From assembly GCA_030141605.1 (NCBI GenBank), contig JAQGDQ010000248.1, forward strand, positions 124,001 to 188,000: a DNA stretch of 64,000 bases, read 5' to 3'. Under the pieces are notes generated by a model, which saw only the letters and a list, made by a program, of their open reading frames with translations, did no database searches and was not told where the DNA came from. Source of the stretch: Tubiluchus corallicola. Lineage: Eukaryota; Priapulida; Priapulimorpha; Priapulimorphida; Tubiluchidae. This document shows, one piece after another, positions 1-13,227 of the stretch. Position numbers and translations under genes: made by a program. Position 1 is the first letter of the stretch. Each line of letters starts with the position of its first letter.

Positions 1-712
1 TGCCATTCCAGTACTCTGTGCTAACAAACACCCACACTTAAATGAGAATAAAGCAAGCTCAACAATTAACCCATCAAATCTCTGTCTCATGATTGAAGAA
101 ATTTTATCAGAAGAATTTTATCTTTGTCTGGTAGGTGATCTGCAAGAGCTCAATTTCGTCTTGTGTCTCGCAAGTAATGGCATTTCTCCTCTCGATGGAT
201 GAGAAAATAGTTGGCCAAGAAACAAGAAATGGAATTACCCTATATCATCATGCTAACATGAATTTATTATTAAATTTGTTGCCATTTGTGATAATACTAA
301 TTATTTAGCTGTCCCTTGCAGTTTGCAGGCCCAGGGGCAGTATGCAAACCCTGGGAGTTTATGGGGCCCTTGGTTTAAGCTGATAAGCTGATGCCAAAGC
401 ACTGGGATTTCTGGGATAAAGACTTCATAATTTGGCACTATACTGCTGGTGTTATTGCCTTCTTAGTTCTTGCATACATTACAAAGACAGAGCTTTACAA
501 TCTAAATGCTGTTTTAATCAAAGTTATTACAAAAAAATACAAAATTACATTTTATTTGAAATAAAATTCCTCCGTAAAAATTTTAATTACATTTTGCGAC
601 AAGAATTTCTCGTCTCATTTTATCTCTGCTTCTCTGGTCTGAAAAAATTTTTCTCTCAGAATTTTACTAACTAGAAAAGCACCAGCAAATGAACCATGAC
701 AATAGCCTGTGA
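1..712. other. No assignable gene; presumed upstream intron of NADSYN1
   Basis: I see no exon of the missing NADSYN1 N-terminus here. One frame (+) is open from base 2 to about 202, but its translation resembles nothing I recognise and it lacks convincing splice context, so it is left unassigned. Confidence 0.4.
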
Positions 713-1586
713 CAAGTGTTGGGTTAGTTACTTTTGAGAAGTAATTTGTTTTGATTACTAATTACTTCCAAGAAATTGACATCAAATTACTCACTACAGA
801 TTACTTTTAGAAATTGTAATCCCTCGCCGATTACTCATTATTTTTGTGTACTAGCTTGAGTGATACTTTGGTAAAAACTGCATATCTGTTTGGCTTTAGT
901 GAAATTGCCTAAATCTGTCGTAAGGTTAATTCACAATTTTCCAGCGAAATTAACTGCAACATTTTCACTGACAAGTTGTTAAGAAAGTTCATTGGTGCAA
1001 ACCGGCAGCAGCTAGTTTCACAATAATAGGTGTAGCAAAACAGATTACTGAAATTTATAATGGTGGGCGATAATTGATGCTAATATCAGATCTGATCTAA
1101 TTTTTTTATTTTCCCAAACATGTTAAAATTTAAAAGCTCCTGCTTGCTGAGCTGTCAAAGAAAGCGTGATCTTTGTGTCACCTGTATCCATTGCAAACAA
1201 CTAATACATTTGCATGCAATTCAGCTGCATTACTTGCTTTACTGAGCTAGTTACGCTGTCCTTCAATGCTTGCTCTTTGCACATGACCATCTGTTGCAGT
1301 CAGTCTCACTATCATGTAAGGTCATTTTATGTGAGCAAAGTAATAAACAACCGTGTGTCATGCATATAGGCGTTGTGTGGCAGAGATAAACAAAAACAAA
1401 GCGGATAAATGATCAAAACAGCCCAAGTTTAAAATGTTCTTGGATAGATGAGTAATGCAGGTTTAGCAGCATTATCACCAAAGCAATGAGTAATTTGATT
1501 ACAAGACTGAGCAGAGTAATTGTGTTACATTACTCGTTACTAAAAAAGTAATCTAATTACAGTAATGCATTACTATCCAACACACT
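713..1586. mobile_element. Non-autonomous hAT-type transposon (874 bp)
   Basis: The left end reads CAAGTGTTGGGTTAG and the right end, reverse-complemented, AGTGTGTTGGATAGTAATGC. Both belong to the well-known AGTGTTGG...GTAAT...ATTACTTTT hAT terminus type. Flanking 8-bp copies (705-712 gcctgtga, 1587-1594 gccagtgg, 6 of 8 identical) fit an hAT target-site duplication. Inside there is no ORF of transposase size. Confidence 0.8.
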
Positions 1587-1920
1587 GCCAGTGGCTGACT
1601 GGTTAATATGAAATCAGAAGAAGTAGCGTAAATTATTAGCATTATTTAGCCTTGGGATAATAAGCAGACTTGTTGACAAAGTGAGAGCACAACAATTTTG
1701 GGGTCGGGTACAGTTTCTTGTAATCTATTTTATATATTTTCTTTTGAGAAAAATTATTTAGTTTATAAACAATTTGGTTCTCGAACAGCCATTTGGAACT
1801 AGTTAAGTTTGTGAACCGAGGTTAGACAAGTATTTTCACACCCCTGGAAAATACCCTCGAATCAATTAACATTCTGCTTTAACGGACCACCTATCCCCTT
1901 TTAGTCTGTTGATTTTGGTG

Positions 1921-2404
1921 TTAAAGTGGAAGGGAAGGGAAGTTTAATGTAGGTCCTAAGAACTTTTCATACAAAGTTACATTACTTTGTATTAAAGACT
2001 TATGTAACTGGAAAAAATTCTTAATGATTTAAAGTATTAATGCCAGTTGGTAAAATACCACTGTCTCACTATTCCAGTGTCCACCATTGATTCATCAAAA
2101 AGCACATTTTTGATCTTATTGGACAATGTAAAGCAATTCATACCTTTACTTAGTTTGTGAAGGGTGTGCTACAAATGCTCTGATTACTTCTTTACTGCAA
2201 TGTTATTTGAATTTGTTGCGAATTTCTTGTCATTAAAATGTCTGCACCTAACGGTCATCAAGCCGGGTGATTCAATTTACCAGTTTTATACAGCATGACT
2301 CCTAAAGCAAAGTCTGTATGCAATAAGAGAGCATGTAAATGATACAAAATTTCAATGCAAATTCCTTAAGGTTTATTTTTTAAGAGTATTGTCTTGTCCT
2401 TTAA
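1921..2404. mobile_element. TTAA-flanked MITE family A, copy 1
   Basis: A segment of about 480 bp bounded by TTAA on both sides (TTAA-AGTGG...CTTGTCCT-TTAA). It is clearly similar along its length to 4935-5407, 31480-31947 and 45395-46402. Shared landmarks include tccatacaaagttacatta, a CACCAYTGATTCA segment and CTAACGGTCATYR. It holds no coding capacity. TTAA duplication is typical of piggyBac-type transposition. Lies in the NADSYN1 intron just before exon 2491. Confidence 0.7.
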
Positions 2405-2490
2405 CTGCATACATTTTACAGTTTCTGTATCTCAGATTAGTTGTTTATTATTTTCCTATTTTGATGTTTACTACATGCTTTTTTCTGTAG

Positions 2491-5400
2491 AAAAATATTG
2501 CTAATACGTCCAAAGAAGGAAATGTGTGATGATGGTAATTATAGAGAAACTCGATGGTTCTCTCCTTGGCGAAAAGACAGAGTAGTGGAGGAGTACTTTT
2601 TGCCCAGAATGATTTCCCAGATCACGGGACAGGTGTGATATGCTTTGTAAAATAATCAAATGCCTGATTTGTTAAGTATTTAACAGTTGATTCTAATATT
2701 ATTTGAACTAAGAACTTTAATTTTCGCTATGCGTAACAAAGCGAACTATTGTCAGATGAAGCAAAACTGTTTGTATTTTCGCATGCATTTTATCTGTTAG
2801 CTCTGCGTAAATAAAGAAATGTGTTTGAGACAGTTTGGTTACGTTCACCTAGTTTTGTTTTAGTGCCTTTTCTATAGTGCACTTAAAAGCGTTAAATTTT
2901 CCAAGCCTGTAGCATATCGTGCTGATAAGCATGGACTAATTAAGACGCTGTCTCAAATTCTAACTTCGAATTTGAAGCAGTACTGTGTCAGATTTTAACT
3001 TCGAATCCAACATAGTGTTATCATGCATTTTTTATGAAATTATGAGCGTCTACATTTCTTTTAGAAAACTGTTCCATTTGGTGATGGGGTTGTGTCTACA
3101 GTGGACACCTGCATTGGTTCAGAAGTTTGTGAGGAGCTATGGCATGTACAAAGGTATGTGATTATGGTAACTATTATGATACACATTAACATATTTTCGC
3201 TGTGCAAAGGGAATTTCTTTGTAATCTTGCATAGATCAGCGCGTTGGTTGGGTCATTTGTACTTTAACTGGTAAATGAAAATAGTTGCATATTAACTATC
3301 ATGCGGTGCTTATTTTCAATTCATGCTTAGAATTCATTTTATAGTATTTATCATTCAATAAGTTTATTAGTGAAGCACAGAAAAAAACCTATTGGAAGAA
3401 ACACAAAATTATAATTGAAGAAACTGAATTGTGTTAGCTAATTGGTTGTAAAGATAAGAGTTAATTTGAATTAGTAAAAAAAGATATATTAAAGTATTTA
3501 AGCCAATAGTTAAATCGTCTAGCTGAATATTACCAAAGTGAAAAACTTCTGTTGTAGTCCATGATAATAAGACTTTATGCTTTATCAAGATGTTTTTAAT
3601 TTATTTTTTCTATTCGTTGTTTCTTAGCTCGCACATCAATCAAGGTTTAGATGGGGTGGAGATTTTCACTAACAGTAGTGGCAGTTATCATGAACTCAGG
3701 AAAGGTTATGTCACTGTCGACCTCATCAAATCTGCATCTGCAAAGGTGAAAATTCATTCTCTGGTGCAGAACATTTGCTTTTCTAAAATTTCTACAGTAT
3801 AGAGACAGCTATACTACATTATTAATTATTAACAGGAGAAGTTAGTTTTCGAGAATATGTCAAAGTTGTCAAGTCAGCTGTTTCAAAATGGATGTATGAG
3901 AAATTAATCTTCTTAAAACGAAAACTGGGTGATTTTGCCCCATTTTGAAGTACGGCAAAAAGTATACATTTAAGTGCCCATAATAATGCCAAAGTGTTTC
4001 TGATAATTAAATAATATCGCACAGACTTAATTAATGGTCAGCGAGCCCAGCTACTGATGACATCACAGTGAACAATTTTCAACAGCACAAACATTCCATG
4101 AACATGTTGCATGTGTTTGTGAAAGTGAGAATTGGAGTACAGTGCTACTGCACAACAGTGACTGAGATTCAAATTCCAAGTTTATCACTGTGTCGTCATG
4201 TGATTTCACCACAAGTATAGTATGTGACAGTACTAAACTGAGAGGTACAGCGCCTGTTTTATTTTTTGTTCACGCCGCAGGCACTCCGTCTACTTAACTA
4301 GCAAATGGCGAAATGCATGAACAAGTCGCAAAAATGAAATTACACTTCCGTGGTAATAATTCTTTGACATAAGTCACTTTTGAAAAAACAATTATATTCT
4401 CTTTCAATATTTTACTCATTAGATTATTTTGAGCTAAAGTTTAAAATTGAGTCTTGTTCCCCTTTAAAGAAACAAACTACTTTGAGATAGCCATTAACAG
4501 CCGACTGTTGTATGTGCATTTTGTTTTTTCTCTTAATACAACTTGTCAGTTTATATTCATCTTTTTGTATAGTTACCTGTTTTGTTTCTGATTGACTTTT
4601 TATAGTGTAGTTGCCATTATTGAAACGTGCTTTTCAGAATGGAGGAATTTACATGTTTTCAAATCTTCGAGGTTGCGACGGCGAGAGAGTTTATTACAAT
4701 GGCAACTCAGCAATCGCAATTAATGGCTTTATTGTAGCTCAAGGAGAACAATTCTCTCTTGCGGATGTGGTGAGTTCATTTACCTTGTCTGAAATATGAT
4801 GAGGAGCTGTTATCTCTGACCAGTGTCATCGTGTCAAAAATTTTTAAGGTTCCTCGGCTGTGTCCATGCTAAAACAAACGTCATTTTTTTCTAAATTGGT
4901 AAATTTATTTTCTTTTATTGCAAGTCCTAAACTCTTAAAGGGGAAGAAAGGGAAATTTTAAGGTAAATCCCGAAGAATTTTCCATACAAAGTTACATTAC
5001 TTAGCATTACACTTACCTGTTTGAAAATTTTTAGTAATTTAAAATATTTAAAATGAAAGGGCACTGCATCGTCTTCCCAGGGTGTACTACTGGTTCACCA
5101 AAAAACACATGATTAACCTTTTTGACAATGTAAAGTAATTTAAACTTTTGCTTAATTAACTAAGTGTGCACTATGAATGCTCTGATTTTTTTCAAACTTG
5201 ACACAATGGCATTTTAATTGATTTTGAATGACTTACTGTTGAAATGGCTGCGTCTAACTGTCATCGCGGGAGTTTAAATTTACAAATTTTATACAACGTT
5301 ATTGCTAAAACAAGCTCCATGTGCAATAAGACAGTATGTAAGTGATATACAAATTTCAAGACGAATTTTAAAGCTTTGTTTATGAAGAGCGTTTTCTTGT

Positions 5401-8400
5401 CTGTTGAATAAATTGTGTAAGCCAACGAGTGAACTACACCTACTGCAGCTCCAGCTACTGATGCACTTTTGTTAGTAAACCTGTTATTTTGGCTTTTGTT
5501 TATGTACGTTACAGGAAGTGACAACTGCAACACTAGATTTAGAAGATGTGAGAACATACCGGCATGCCATAAGAAGTCGCTGTGCAAAAGCTGCCATGTC
5601 TGAGGAATTTCCAAGGGTGCAGGTATTTTTTGTTTTGCCTAGAAGGCTGTGATTGCTTTGTATTTCTCTCTACTTCTCTATTTCTGTACTACTAAAAAAC
5701 TAACCTGCTGTTTTTCTATGCCATATCTTGGCAGTTTTTAATGCACTTAAGTAGCTGTCTGAATACTAGAGCAGTTTTTGTATTTTTATCTGCGAGTGCG
5801 AACTGAGCAGATCTAAGAGAACTCATATTTTTTATCATCACAGTATTAAGCACCTTGGTCAGAGGGTCAAGGATGCTGGACATCAGTCACTTCTTCGATT
5901 ACCACTCGACTCCTCCAATGGCTTCAAGTCGTATTTAATTTTTTTTCATAAGTATCTAATTATTGTGGGATAGATGTTGGCCCGTGCTTTTAATAATTTG
6001 ACATTCTTAAAAGATCCACTGTAAAAACGAAAATGCATCTAAATTTTTCAGTACTTAGAATCATGAAATTTGCAGGGTAGACACCTCGGGTAGGTATTGA
6101 GCTGGAATTATTTAAAGGAGACCTGAAATACAAGTCAAATGTGAAAATGCGCAAACTGCTCTAGGATGTTAAACGATACAAATTTGGCGATACAATAACA
6201 ATACTATACGATACTTTTTCCAACGATAAATTATTTTGTAGACGATACAATAAATTATTTCGAACTTTAAAAGTGATACTGAAGTTAGACAATTTATGCA
6301 ACAACAGAAAAGTATCAGTAATAATTAAATTTAAATGCTGTTAGTTATGAAATACAAGTTTGTTTGTCATAGTGATTCATAAATAAGTAATCTGCCACAG
6401 ATAAACATATTACTGCAATAAAAATATTTATCTATGTGGGCCGCACATGACCAGGAAAGTGACACTAAAAATATGGTACAGTGTATTTGACAAGTGTATA
6501 AAGGGGTCTTTGTAAGTTTGCTTGAGAATGAAGATAACCCTTATGGCCGGGTGAAAGTACTTGAAATTGGTTCGCCATCTGACATGCTTATATTTTAAAT
6601 AATTCTTTTTAACCACCTCCTTGCATAATTACTGTAAATAAATAGAAAAGAAAAGGGAAGTGATTTATAAAGGTAAGCGATAAGCAACGATATGTGCCAA
6701 ATCGACACAATAACGATATACTTAGAACCATATCGATACGACAATGATAAAAATAAATGTTTCATATTGATGTGATAATTGATAATAATTCAGCATCCCT
6801 AAACTCCTCAGTCGCACATGAGTAAACCGCATTTGACCAGGAATAGTCAAGTGATAATTAGTCACGAGCACCGAGGTTAATCACACTTAAGCGTAATACC
6901 CAGAGGTTTAGACATGACTTAACTGCACTGCCCAGGCATAACCAAGTGTAAATAGGGTCATGCTGGCTGATCTGAATTCATTAGTCTTCTTGCTAGTAAT
7001 GTTCGCATTTTCCTTGCGGCATAATGATTTAATTTATAACTTTTGCAAAAGTATGCTGATCATCTTTTTATATAAAATTAAAAACTAATTTTCATATTTA
7101 TTGGAGAAAAAAAGAGAATAAAGTGTCACCGTCAGAACCACACAAAGATAAAATGCATTATATACAGTATATAATTCATATTTAGTTCCATTTTGTTACA
7201 AGGCTTTTAATGAGATGTATTCAATTTTAGAGTATTTTTTATAGATTTTATTTTTGTGCATCATTTTATGTTTTATAAGGTCAGCGTAAGAGCACTCGCG
7301 CCTGATGATTTCTTCATTTTATACTATTTTAATATATATATGCCAATAAATAAACAAATATATATGTTTTTAACTGCTGCGTGGTTTTAGTTATAATTTT
7401 ACTATTTACTTTCTAGACTGACTTTTCTATGTCCAGTGATGATGATGTGGCAATACCAACCTATGAACCCATTGAATGGATATATGCAAAACCTGAGGAG
7501 GAAATTGCGTAAGTAAAGACCTTTTACAGTAGCAAATATTCTTTAATAGGAGTTCACTTTCTTTTCTTGAATTGAATTTGTTGACCAGCTGGGATAAAGT
7601 AACAAGTTTGTCCAAATTAAAACATTATCCTTAACGATAAGTCTGAGTTCACGCAGACGCACAAGTTGTCAACTTTTGGTATTTTTTCTCTTTTTGGCTT
7701 TTCATTGTTATTATTGTTAGTGCATTTCTTTCATTCTTTACATGTCAACAAAAGCCTAATAATTATAAAATGTATGTAAATTTTTGGAGGTTTGTTTCAA
7801 ATTCCATTTGGGTCTTACATCTGTATTGCCCACCGATCACCAAAAATAAATGCTCAACTAAACCATTATACAGCTTGCTTGGTACCCACTCATTTACGCT
7901 GCATCCATGTGTAAGTTTTACGTGTATTTATTTAGGTTAGGACCTGCATGTTGGCTGTGGGACTACCTACGCCGGAGTGGAATGGCAGGATTTTTTCTAC
8001 CTCTAAGTGGCGGAGTAGACAGTGCCAGTACTTCTTGTATAGTGGCTTCAATGTGCCACCTGGTGTGCAGTGCAGTGAAGCGAGGAGGTGAGCTAGTAAC
8101 ATTGTTTCTTCGACAATAAAAGCCGTTGTTTTAAACGCCTCTTAGTAGAGATTTGATTTTGTCACACTGTTAGATTCCTAGAAAACACTGCTTAAAAATT
8201 GCAAATCTGCAGCAACTTTATGCAAAATGTGTTATTTTCATATGTTATTGAGCATCTAACGAGTGTTTGCTTTTTTGTTTTTTTATGTGTTTTTTACTAA
8301 TTGTCAGATGTATTGCTTTAGACACGCAAGTTCTAGAAGACTGCCGCCGAATTGTGGGCGACCCAAATTATATACCCATTGATCCAAAAGAGCTCTGTAA

Positions 8401-11400
8401 CCGAGTGTTTACTACCTGTTACATGGGCACCGAGAATTCATCACAAGAGACCAAAGCAAGAGCTAACAAATTTGCTTCACAAATAGGAAGGTACAGTACA
8501 TTGAAAAATTCTGTAACATCTGCTTACTTTGCTTTTGTAACTTATCACAAACCCTAAAACTACGTGTGCTCAATTTATGTCTCACTTCATTCATTTGTTA
8601 TTCTTAGCACAAATTATTCTTTATAGAAATTAATCTTGTTTTTTACAACATTTTATGTTCCAGTTACCATCTCAATATTTCAATTGATATAGCTGTCACT
8701 GCTGTTGTGAGCATCTTTACTACTGTCACAAGTCTTGCACCTAAATTCCAAATCAAGGGCGGAACTCTTCGAGAAAATCTTGCTCTACAGAATGTGCAGG
8801 TTTGACTGATATTTTAATTTGCAGTTTGCTACTGAAACAAGTTTTTGACCTATTATCATCAATGCATACTAGTTTTGTGGAATTAGTTTTAGCTTTCTAA
8901 ATGTCTAGTGCAAATACCAAATAAGCTCAGGACTTAACTGCATTGTATCGGAACATTAACAACGAGTCTTAGTATGTTATACCACAACATGTTAAACAAT
9001 CGTTGCCATAACAACACCATTTTACTTCTACATTTACTGCTCAAATACATGTAACTTGAGGTTGTCTTGCCCTCTGAGTATTGACATTTGATCACATTTA
9101 TGGAGAGCATTTTTAAGGCATGTATATTAGTTGCTAATGGTGTGGCATAGCTTTATAGGTACATCAATGGCACCCTTTATAAATTCTAACTTTTCGGTAT
9201 GGTTAAAGGAAAACTGTACCCAATCTTAATCATAGCTTAAAACAATCTACCCCTTAAAATATTGAAAGGGACTGTACTATTTTTTCAAGAATGACTTATG
9301 TGAAAGAATTATTTCTACAGAAATGTAATTTTGCATTCGCACGACTAGTTCGTTGCTGCTACATGCATTTCGCCATTCGCTAGTTAGACGGGCACTAGCA
9401 CCTATATCTCGGAAACGCGTTGTGCAAAAAAACAGGTGCTGTTCCTCAGTTCACAAGTGTTTGTTTGTAATGTAATATACATGTTCGAGAGCTCATGCAT
9501 GAGCACAGCAGTAAACTTGAAATTTGAATTTTAAACTTAAAATCTGCTAAATTTTTGTATAGTTTTTGTACTGAATGCTATACAGTAGAACTGTACTTCA
9601 AACTGTACTTGCTTTTGCAAACATGTTCAACAGACTCATGAAACGTTTGTCGAAAATTATGTTCATTTGTGATGCCATTACTAGTTAGTCTCGCTCACCA
9701 TTAATTAAGGTTTTAACCTATTATTTAATTATCAAAAGTGCTTTGGCATTATTATGGTTGTTAAAATATATGCTATTTTTTACCATATACTTCAAAATCG
9801 GGTAGAAGGGTTCCCTTTAAATATAATTCGTAGACACAACTGCAAACTTTTTAAGTGAAATACACTGACACGAAGCACCATGTTTCATTTACTGGTTTAT
9901 CTATTCACAATCTATTGTTTATTATATTTACAGGCTCGACTGAGAATGGTATTGGCTTATTTATTTGCACAGCTGATCCTTTGGGCTCGAGGTCAAAAAG
10001 GTGGCTTATTAGTATTAGGGTCTGCCAACGTTGACGAAGGGCAAGTTCTGTACCTAAATATTCTAGTTTTTGTGCATTCTCAAAAATGTATGTAGAGATA
10101 TAAAATAGGTTTCCACAGGAGTGAGTTAACAGCTAACACTTTTTTCCGCTACCTGCTATATCAGCTTCTCTGACTGTTATGGTATAAGCTACTATGGCTA
10201 CTTGAATATTCAACTGTTTTTGCCTTAATGTGTGGCACTAACTAGCACATATTTAGGTAAAATGTACATTTTTCTTAAATATTTGGTTCTTACCTATGTT
10301 TTTCTTAATTTTAAGATTCGATACACATGATTTTTAACTACAGGTAAACAATAATTCTTCTAATGCTTCTAGTTACCAGCTACTTACGCTATTTTCTGCT
10401 AAGTTGCTGTTACTCGAAATTTCAGCTAATAGCCAAACTACTCAATAGCTGTAGTGGTCATATCACTGCTTCACAGTGTACAGTAGTCTTAGACTGTATT
10501 ATTTACCTGTTAAGAGTTTATTCAATGTACCGAGTTAATTTATTATATTAGTGTCAAATGCGACTGCAACAATTAATTTTAACTTACTGGGTTTTTAGGT
10601 TGAGAGGTTATATGACTAAGTATGACTGCTCCAGTGCTGATATTAATCCAATAGGTGGCATAAGCAAAACGGATTTAAAGCACTTTCTTAAGTACTGCAT
10701 TGCAGCGTATGGCTATACTGCATTAGAAGGGTAAGTGTTGCATCTATTCATATTTCAAAAATTATAGGAAGTAATTGACGCGCTCTGCTTTATTTGTGTA
10801 ACGATTTCAGTTATTATCGCTTGCAAACTGCCTAGTGCAAAAACTGTTGGATAAATAAAGCATGTTCTTATATTTCAATAGGATATTGAAAGCACGACCT
10901 ACAGCTGAACTTGAACCACTGAGAGACGGCCAGCTTGCTCAAACGGATGAGGTAATAATTTTTGAATGTTTCATTGGATGTCAAATGCACCAGATTTATG
11001 AAATGTATGGTCATTCCATGTGCATTACATAAATTATACACATTTGGTAAAACCTGATGAGTCCACTACTGTTAAAATTTGTTAATTCGGTGCACTAAAA
11101 GAAGTTACTTTTTTCAAAGACTGCTTGATTAGTTGGGTGTTTCACAATTATAATATTGATCATGCAGCATGCCTTGTATTTCTAGTGTTTGAGTGGATTC
11201 ATCTAGTTAAATATTTAAAGCCAGTTGTTTATATATTACATCTAAATATTTATTATTTATGTTCTACTTCTGCACCTTGTTTATTTTTTCAAATTTCTGA
11301 AGTATGTTGTGTATGCTCGATAAAATAATTTGTTAGTCTGTGTTAATTGTGTTAAACTAGGCATTACATAGTGTGTGGACCAAGCTGTTGTTCTTACATT

Positions 11401-13227
11401 TACAAGTTTTCATGTTTTCCATCTTCTTGTTTACCATATTACTTTAAAGGAGGATATGGGCATGACATATGATGAGCTGTCGACATATGGTAGACTCAGA
11501 AAACAACAGATGTGTGGACCATACAGCATGTTTTGCAGACTGATACATACATGGGGTACTCTGTATACTCCACTAGAGGTCAGTCATTCAAACTGTTTGA
11601 CATATTACGTTGATTGTTTAAAACAACGAATTAATCTTGACGAGAGCTACAAGCAGCAAGTTATAAAAATGCATTCAGAGCCAATAAAATTGATGACAAA
11701 AGAAAATACATTTTCTGTAAAATCATAATCTCATTAAATGTAATTGATGCTTGATGTTTATGGAAAGAAATCTTTGTAGCTATTACTGCTCATGCTCTAA
11801 AAGAATGTCTGGATAACCTCACATCTATGGAAGTTTAAACAAATGCTGTTTTCCCTTTCCACATACCGAGCAAAAAATTTGCTGACCATTAATTGTTAAA
11901 TAGATGACAGAGAGAGAGAGAAAAGTAACTATATAACTGTTATATAGTGAGTTATTTATTAATAATTACGTTGTTTGTCAATTGATGGTTGATATTTCAA
12001 CAGTGTTGCATGTTTGAACAAGCTACAGTTAGTAAAGGCTTTGGTAAAGCATATTGGTTGAAAACATTGCTCATTAGATTAACTTTTGTCTCTGTTTGGA
12101 AGTACGAATATCTGTTTTAATAATCAAATGTCTCATTATTCAATTGTTGAGTTTAACGGTAAACTATTGACCAGTTGAAGGTTATTGTTTACTATTTTTC
12201 AGATTGCAGAAAAAGTTAAACACTTTTTCCGGTTCTATTCTATTAACCGACATAAAATGACGACTATAACTCCAGCGTACCATGCCGAATCATACAGTCC
12301 TGATGACAACCGTTTCGATCACCGCCAGTTCCTGTACAATTCAAAGTGGCCATGGCAATTTGCAGCCATAGACAAGCAGGTAATCGTGTTCCTGATGTTT
12401 TTATTTTTTGCCGTAAAAATATTGAATCAAAATAGATATGCTGATTTGTTTATCTGGGATTTAATCAATCTAAAAGTATAATTTCACAGGTGGCTGGGCT
12501 CTCTGGTAGTGTGAAACAATACAAGGACAAGACCTGGGAAAATATATTGGAAAGCGACAAAGCAAAGCACGTGAGTGATGGTTATTCTAGAAGCACTGCT
12601 GGCCCATCATTGGTTGACTCTTTAGATGCAGCATCATTAGGCCACCAAGTACACAACTCGTTTGTTCATACCTCAACAGAAAAGTCAAAACAAAACAATA
12701 AGAAAGTGACATTTGCTGCTACCGACACGATACGAAGTGTGTCACCGTTGCCGAATGGGTACCCGAACAACAGCGGGGATGGCTTGGATGCTCACGGCTC
12801 AAAAATAACTTTCGATAATAATTTGTGGGAAAAACTGCAGAAGGGAGGTGAAACATTTGTTCCGTTAGGAGCACTTGCTGCTGGTGTGCCCGCACGTAAT
12901 CCTTTTCATGCAGCCTCCTCATCGCACAAATCTAACATCAGTAAAATAACAAACTTAACTTTTGAGGAAAATCTGCCTCCTCCTCCATATAATTATCCCC
13001 ATCATATAGAATCCAGGCCACACAGTAGCTCATTAACTCGGCATCAGCAAGCAGTGGGACACTACAGTAGTCCTTACAGTGCGTCACATCAAAAGACATC
13101 AACCTCTGGAGTTGTTCATCCTAGGAGTACGACTACAGTGTCATCGACGGCAACCACATCTTTGCACAATTCCACCGAAAGAACCACAAAAGATCAGCTT
13201 GATGTAGTTAATCTTGGCAATTGCTGA
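2491..13227 (+). CDS. NADSYN1: Glutamine-dependent NAD(+) synthetase, 5' exons missing, with long C-terminal extension
   Basis: Final step of NAD synthesis: amidates deamido-NAD using glutamine-derived ammonia and ATP, in the cytosol. In-window exons: 2491-2632, 3065-3153, 3628-3745, 4638-4769, 5515-5622, 7417-7508, 7936-8087, 8322-8490, 8664-8799, 9934-10040, 10599-10730, 10882-10951, 11450-11578, 12203-12379, 12490-13227. All joins keep frame, giving 829 codons plus stop. The first exon enters the nitrilase-type glutaminase domain at ILLIRPK (its Lys is catalytic in the family); exon 2 carries the catalytic Cys in SEVCEELW. Exon 7 has the pyrophosphatase P-loop LPLSGGVDS. Later exons carry [26 protein letters not shown] and [13 protein letters not shown], all family hallmarks. 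Homology to the human enzyme stops near WPWQF at the end of exon 14; the last exon then encodes about 245 further residues. The intron after 10040 begins with GC. Exons for roughly the first 110 residues lie upstream of the window. Confidence 0.96.
3829..4467. mobile_element. TTAA-flanked MITE family B, copy 1
   Basis: An element of about 640 bp inside a NADSYN1 intron, bounded by TTAA (TTAA-CAGGAGAAG...TTGTTCCCCT-TTAA). It is similar to 9204-9822 (opposite orientation) and 42687-43337. Common landmarks are the GACATCACA, GCACAAACRTTCC and GGCGAAATGCATG segments. No ORF of note. Confidence 0.7.
4935..5407. mobile_element. TTAA-flanked MITE family A, copy 2
   Basis: Starts TTAA-AGGGGAAGAAAGGG and runs about 470 bp in the same order of landmarks as copy 1. 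The distal end has decayed to TTGA. It ends about 110 bp before NADSYN1 exon 5515-5622, so it is wholly intronic. Confidence 0.65.
6162..6801. mobile_element. Non-autonomous hAT-like transposon (640 bp)
   Basis: Termini are TAGGATGTTAAACGATA at the left and, reverse-complemented, TAGGGATGCTGAATTATTAT at the right. Flanks 6154-6161 aactgctc and 6802-6809 aactcctc match at 7 of 8 bases, an hAT-length target-site duplication. The subterminal regions are full of CGATA/TATCG repeats. No transposase ORF remains. Confidence 0.8.
9204..9822. mobile_element. TTAA-flanked MITE family B, copy 2 (inverted)
   Basis: TTAA-AGGAAAACTGTACCC at one end and AAGGGTTCCCT-TTAA at the other. The interior is the reverse complement of 3829-4467 with many substitutions. 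It lies in the NADSYN1 intron before exon 9934-10040. Confidence 0.7.
10041..10598 (+). other. GC-AG intron of NADSYN1
   Basis: Exon 10 ends ...GACGAAGG and the intron starts gcaagt, the usual extended context of rare GC donors. The acceptor is tttttag. Joining GG to the next exon's G restores [14 protein letters not shown], matching the family segment NVDESLLGYLTKYD. Using the nearest GT instead (three bases further on) gives a stop soon after, so the GC donor is needed. Confidence 0.85.
12490..13227 (+). other. Lineage-specific C-terminal extension of NADSYN1 (last exon)
   Basis: This exon follows acceptor ttcacag and stays open for 245 codons to TGA at 13225. The human enzyme ends only about 20 residues after this junction. 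The tail is rich in Ser, Thr, His and Asn and has no recognisable fold, so it is probably disordered. Two short motifs stand out. KKVTF (about residue 70 of the exon) fits the RVxF docking pattern for protein phosphatase 1, and PPPPY (near residue 175) is a PPxY WW-domain ligand. A neutral segment of about 60 residues between them ([13 protein letters not shown] onward) looks less repetitive and could be a conserved element. Long in-frame coding without stops in AT-rich DNA supports real translation; function is unknown. Confidence 0.8.

Noticed and set aside
2-202. Open frame at the window start as the missing NADSYN1 exon
   Set aside because: Its translation lacks the expected nitrilase segment before ILLIRPK and has no suitable donor in the right phase.
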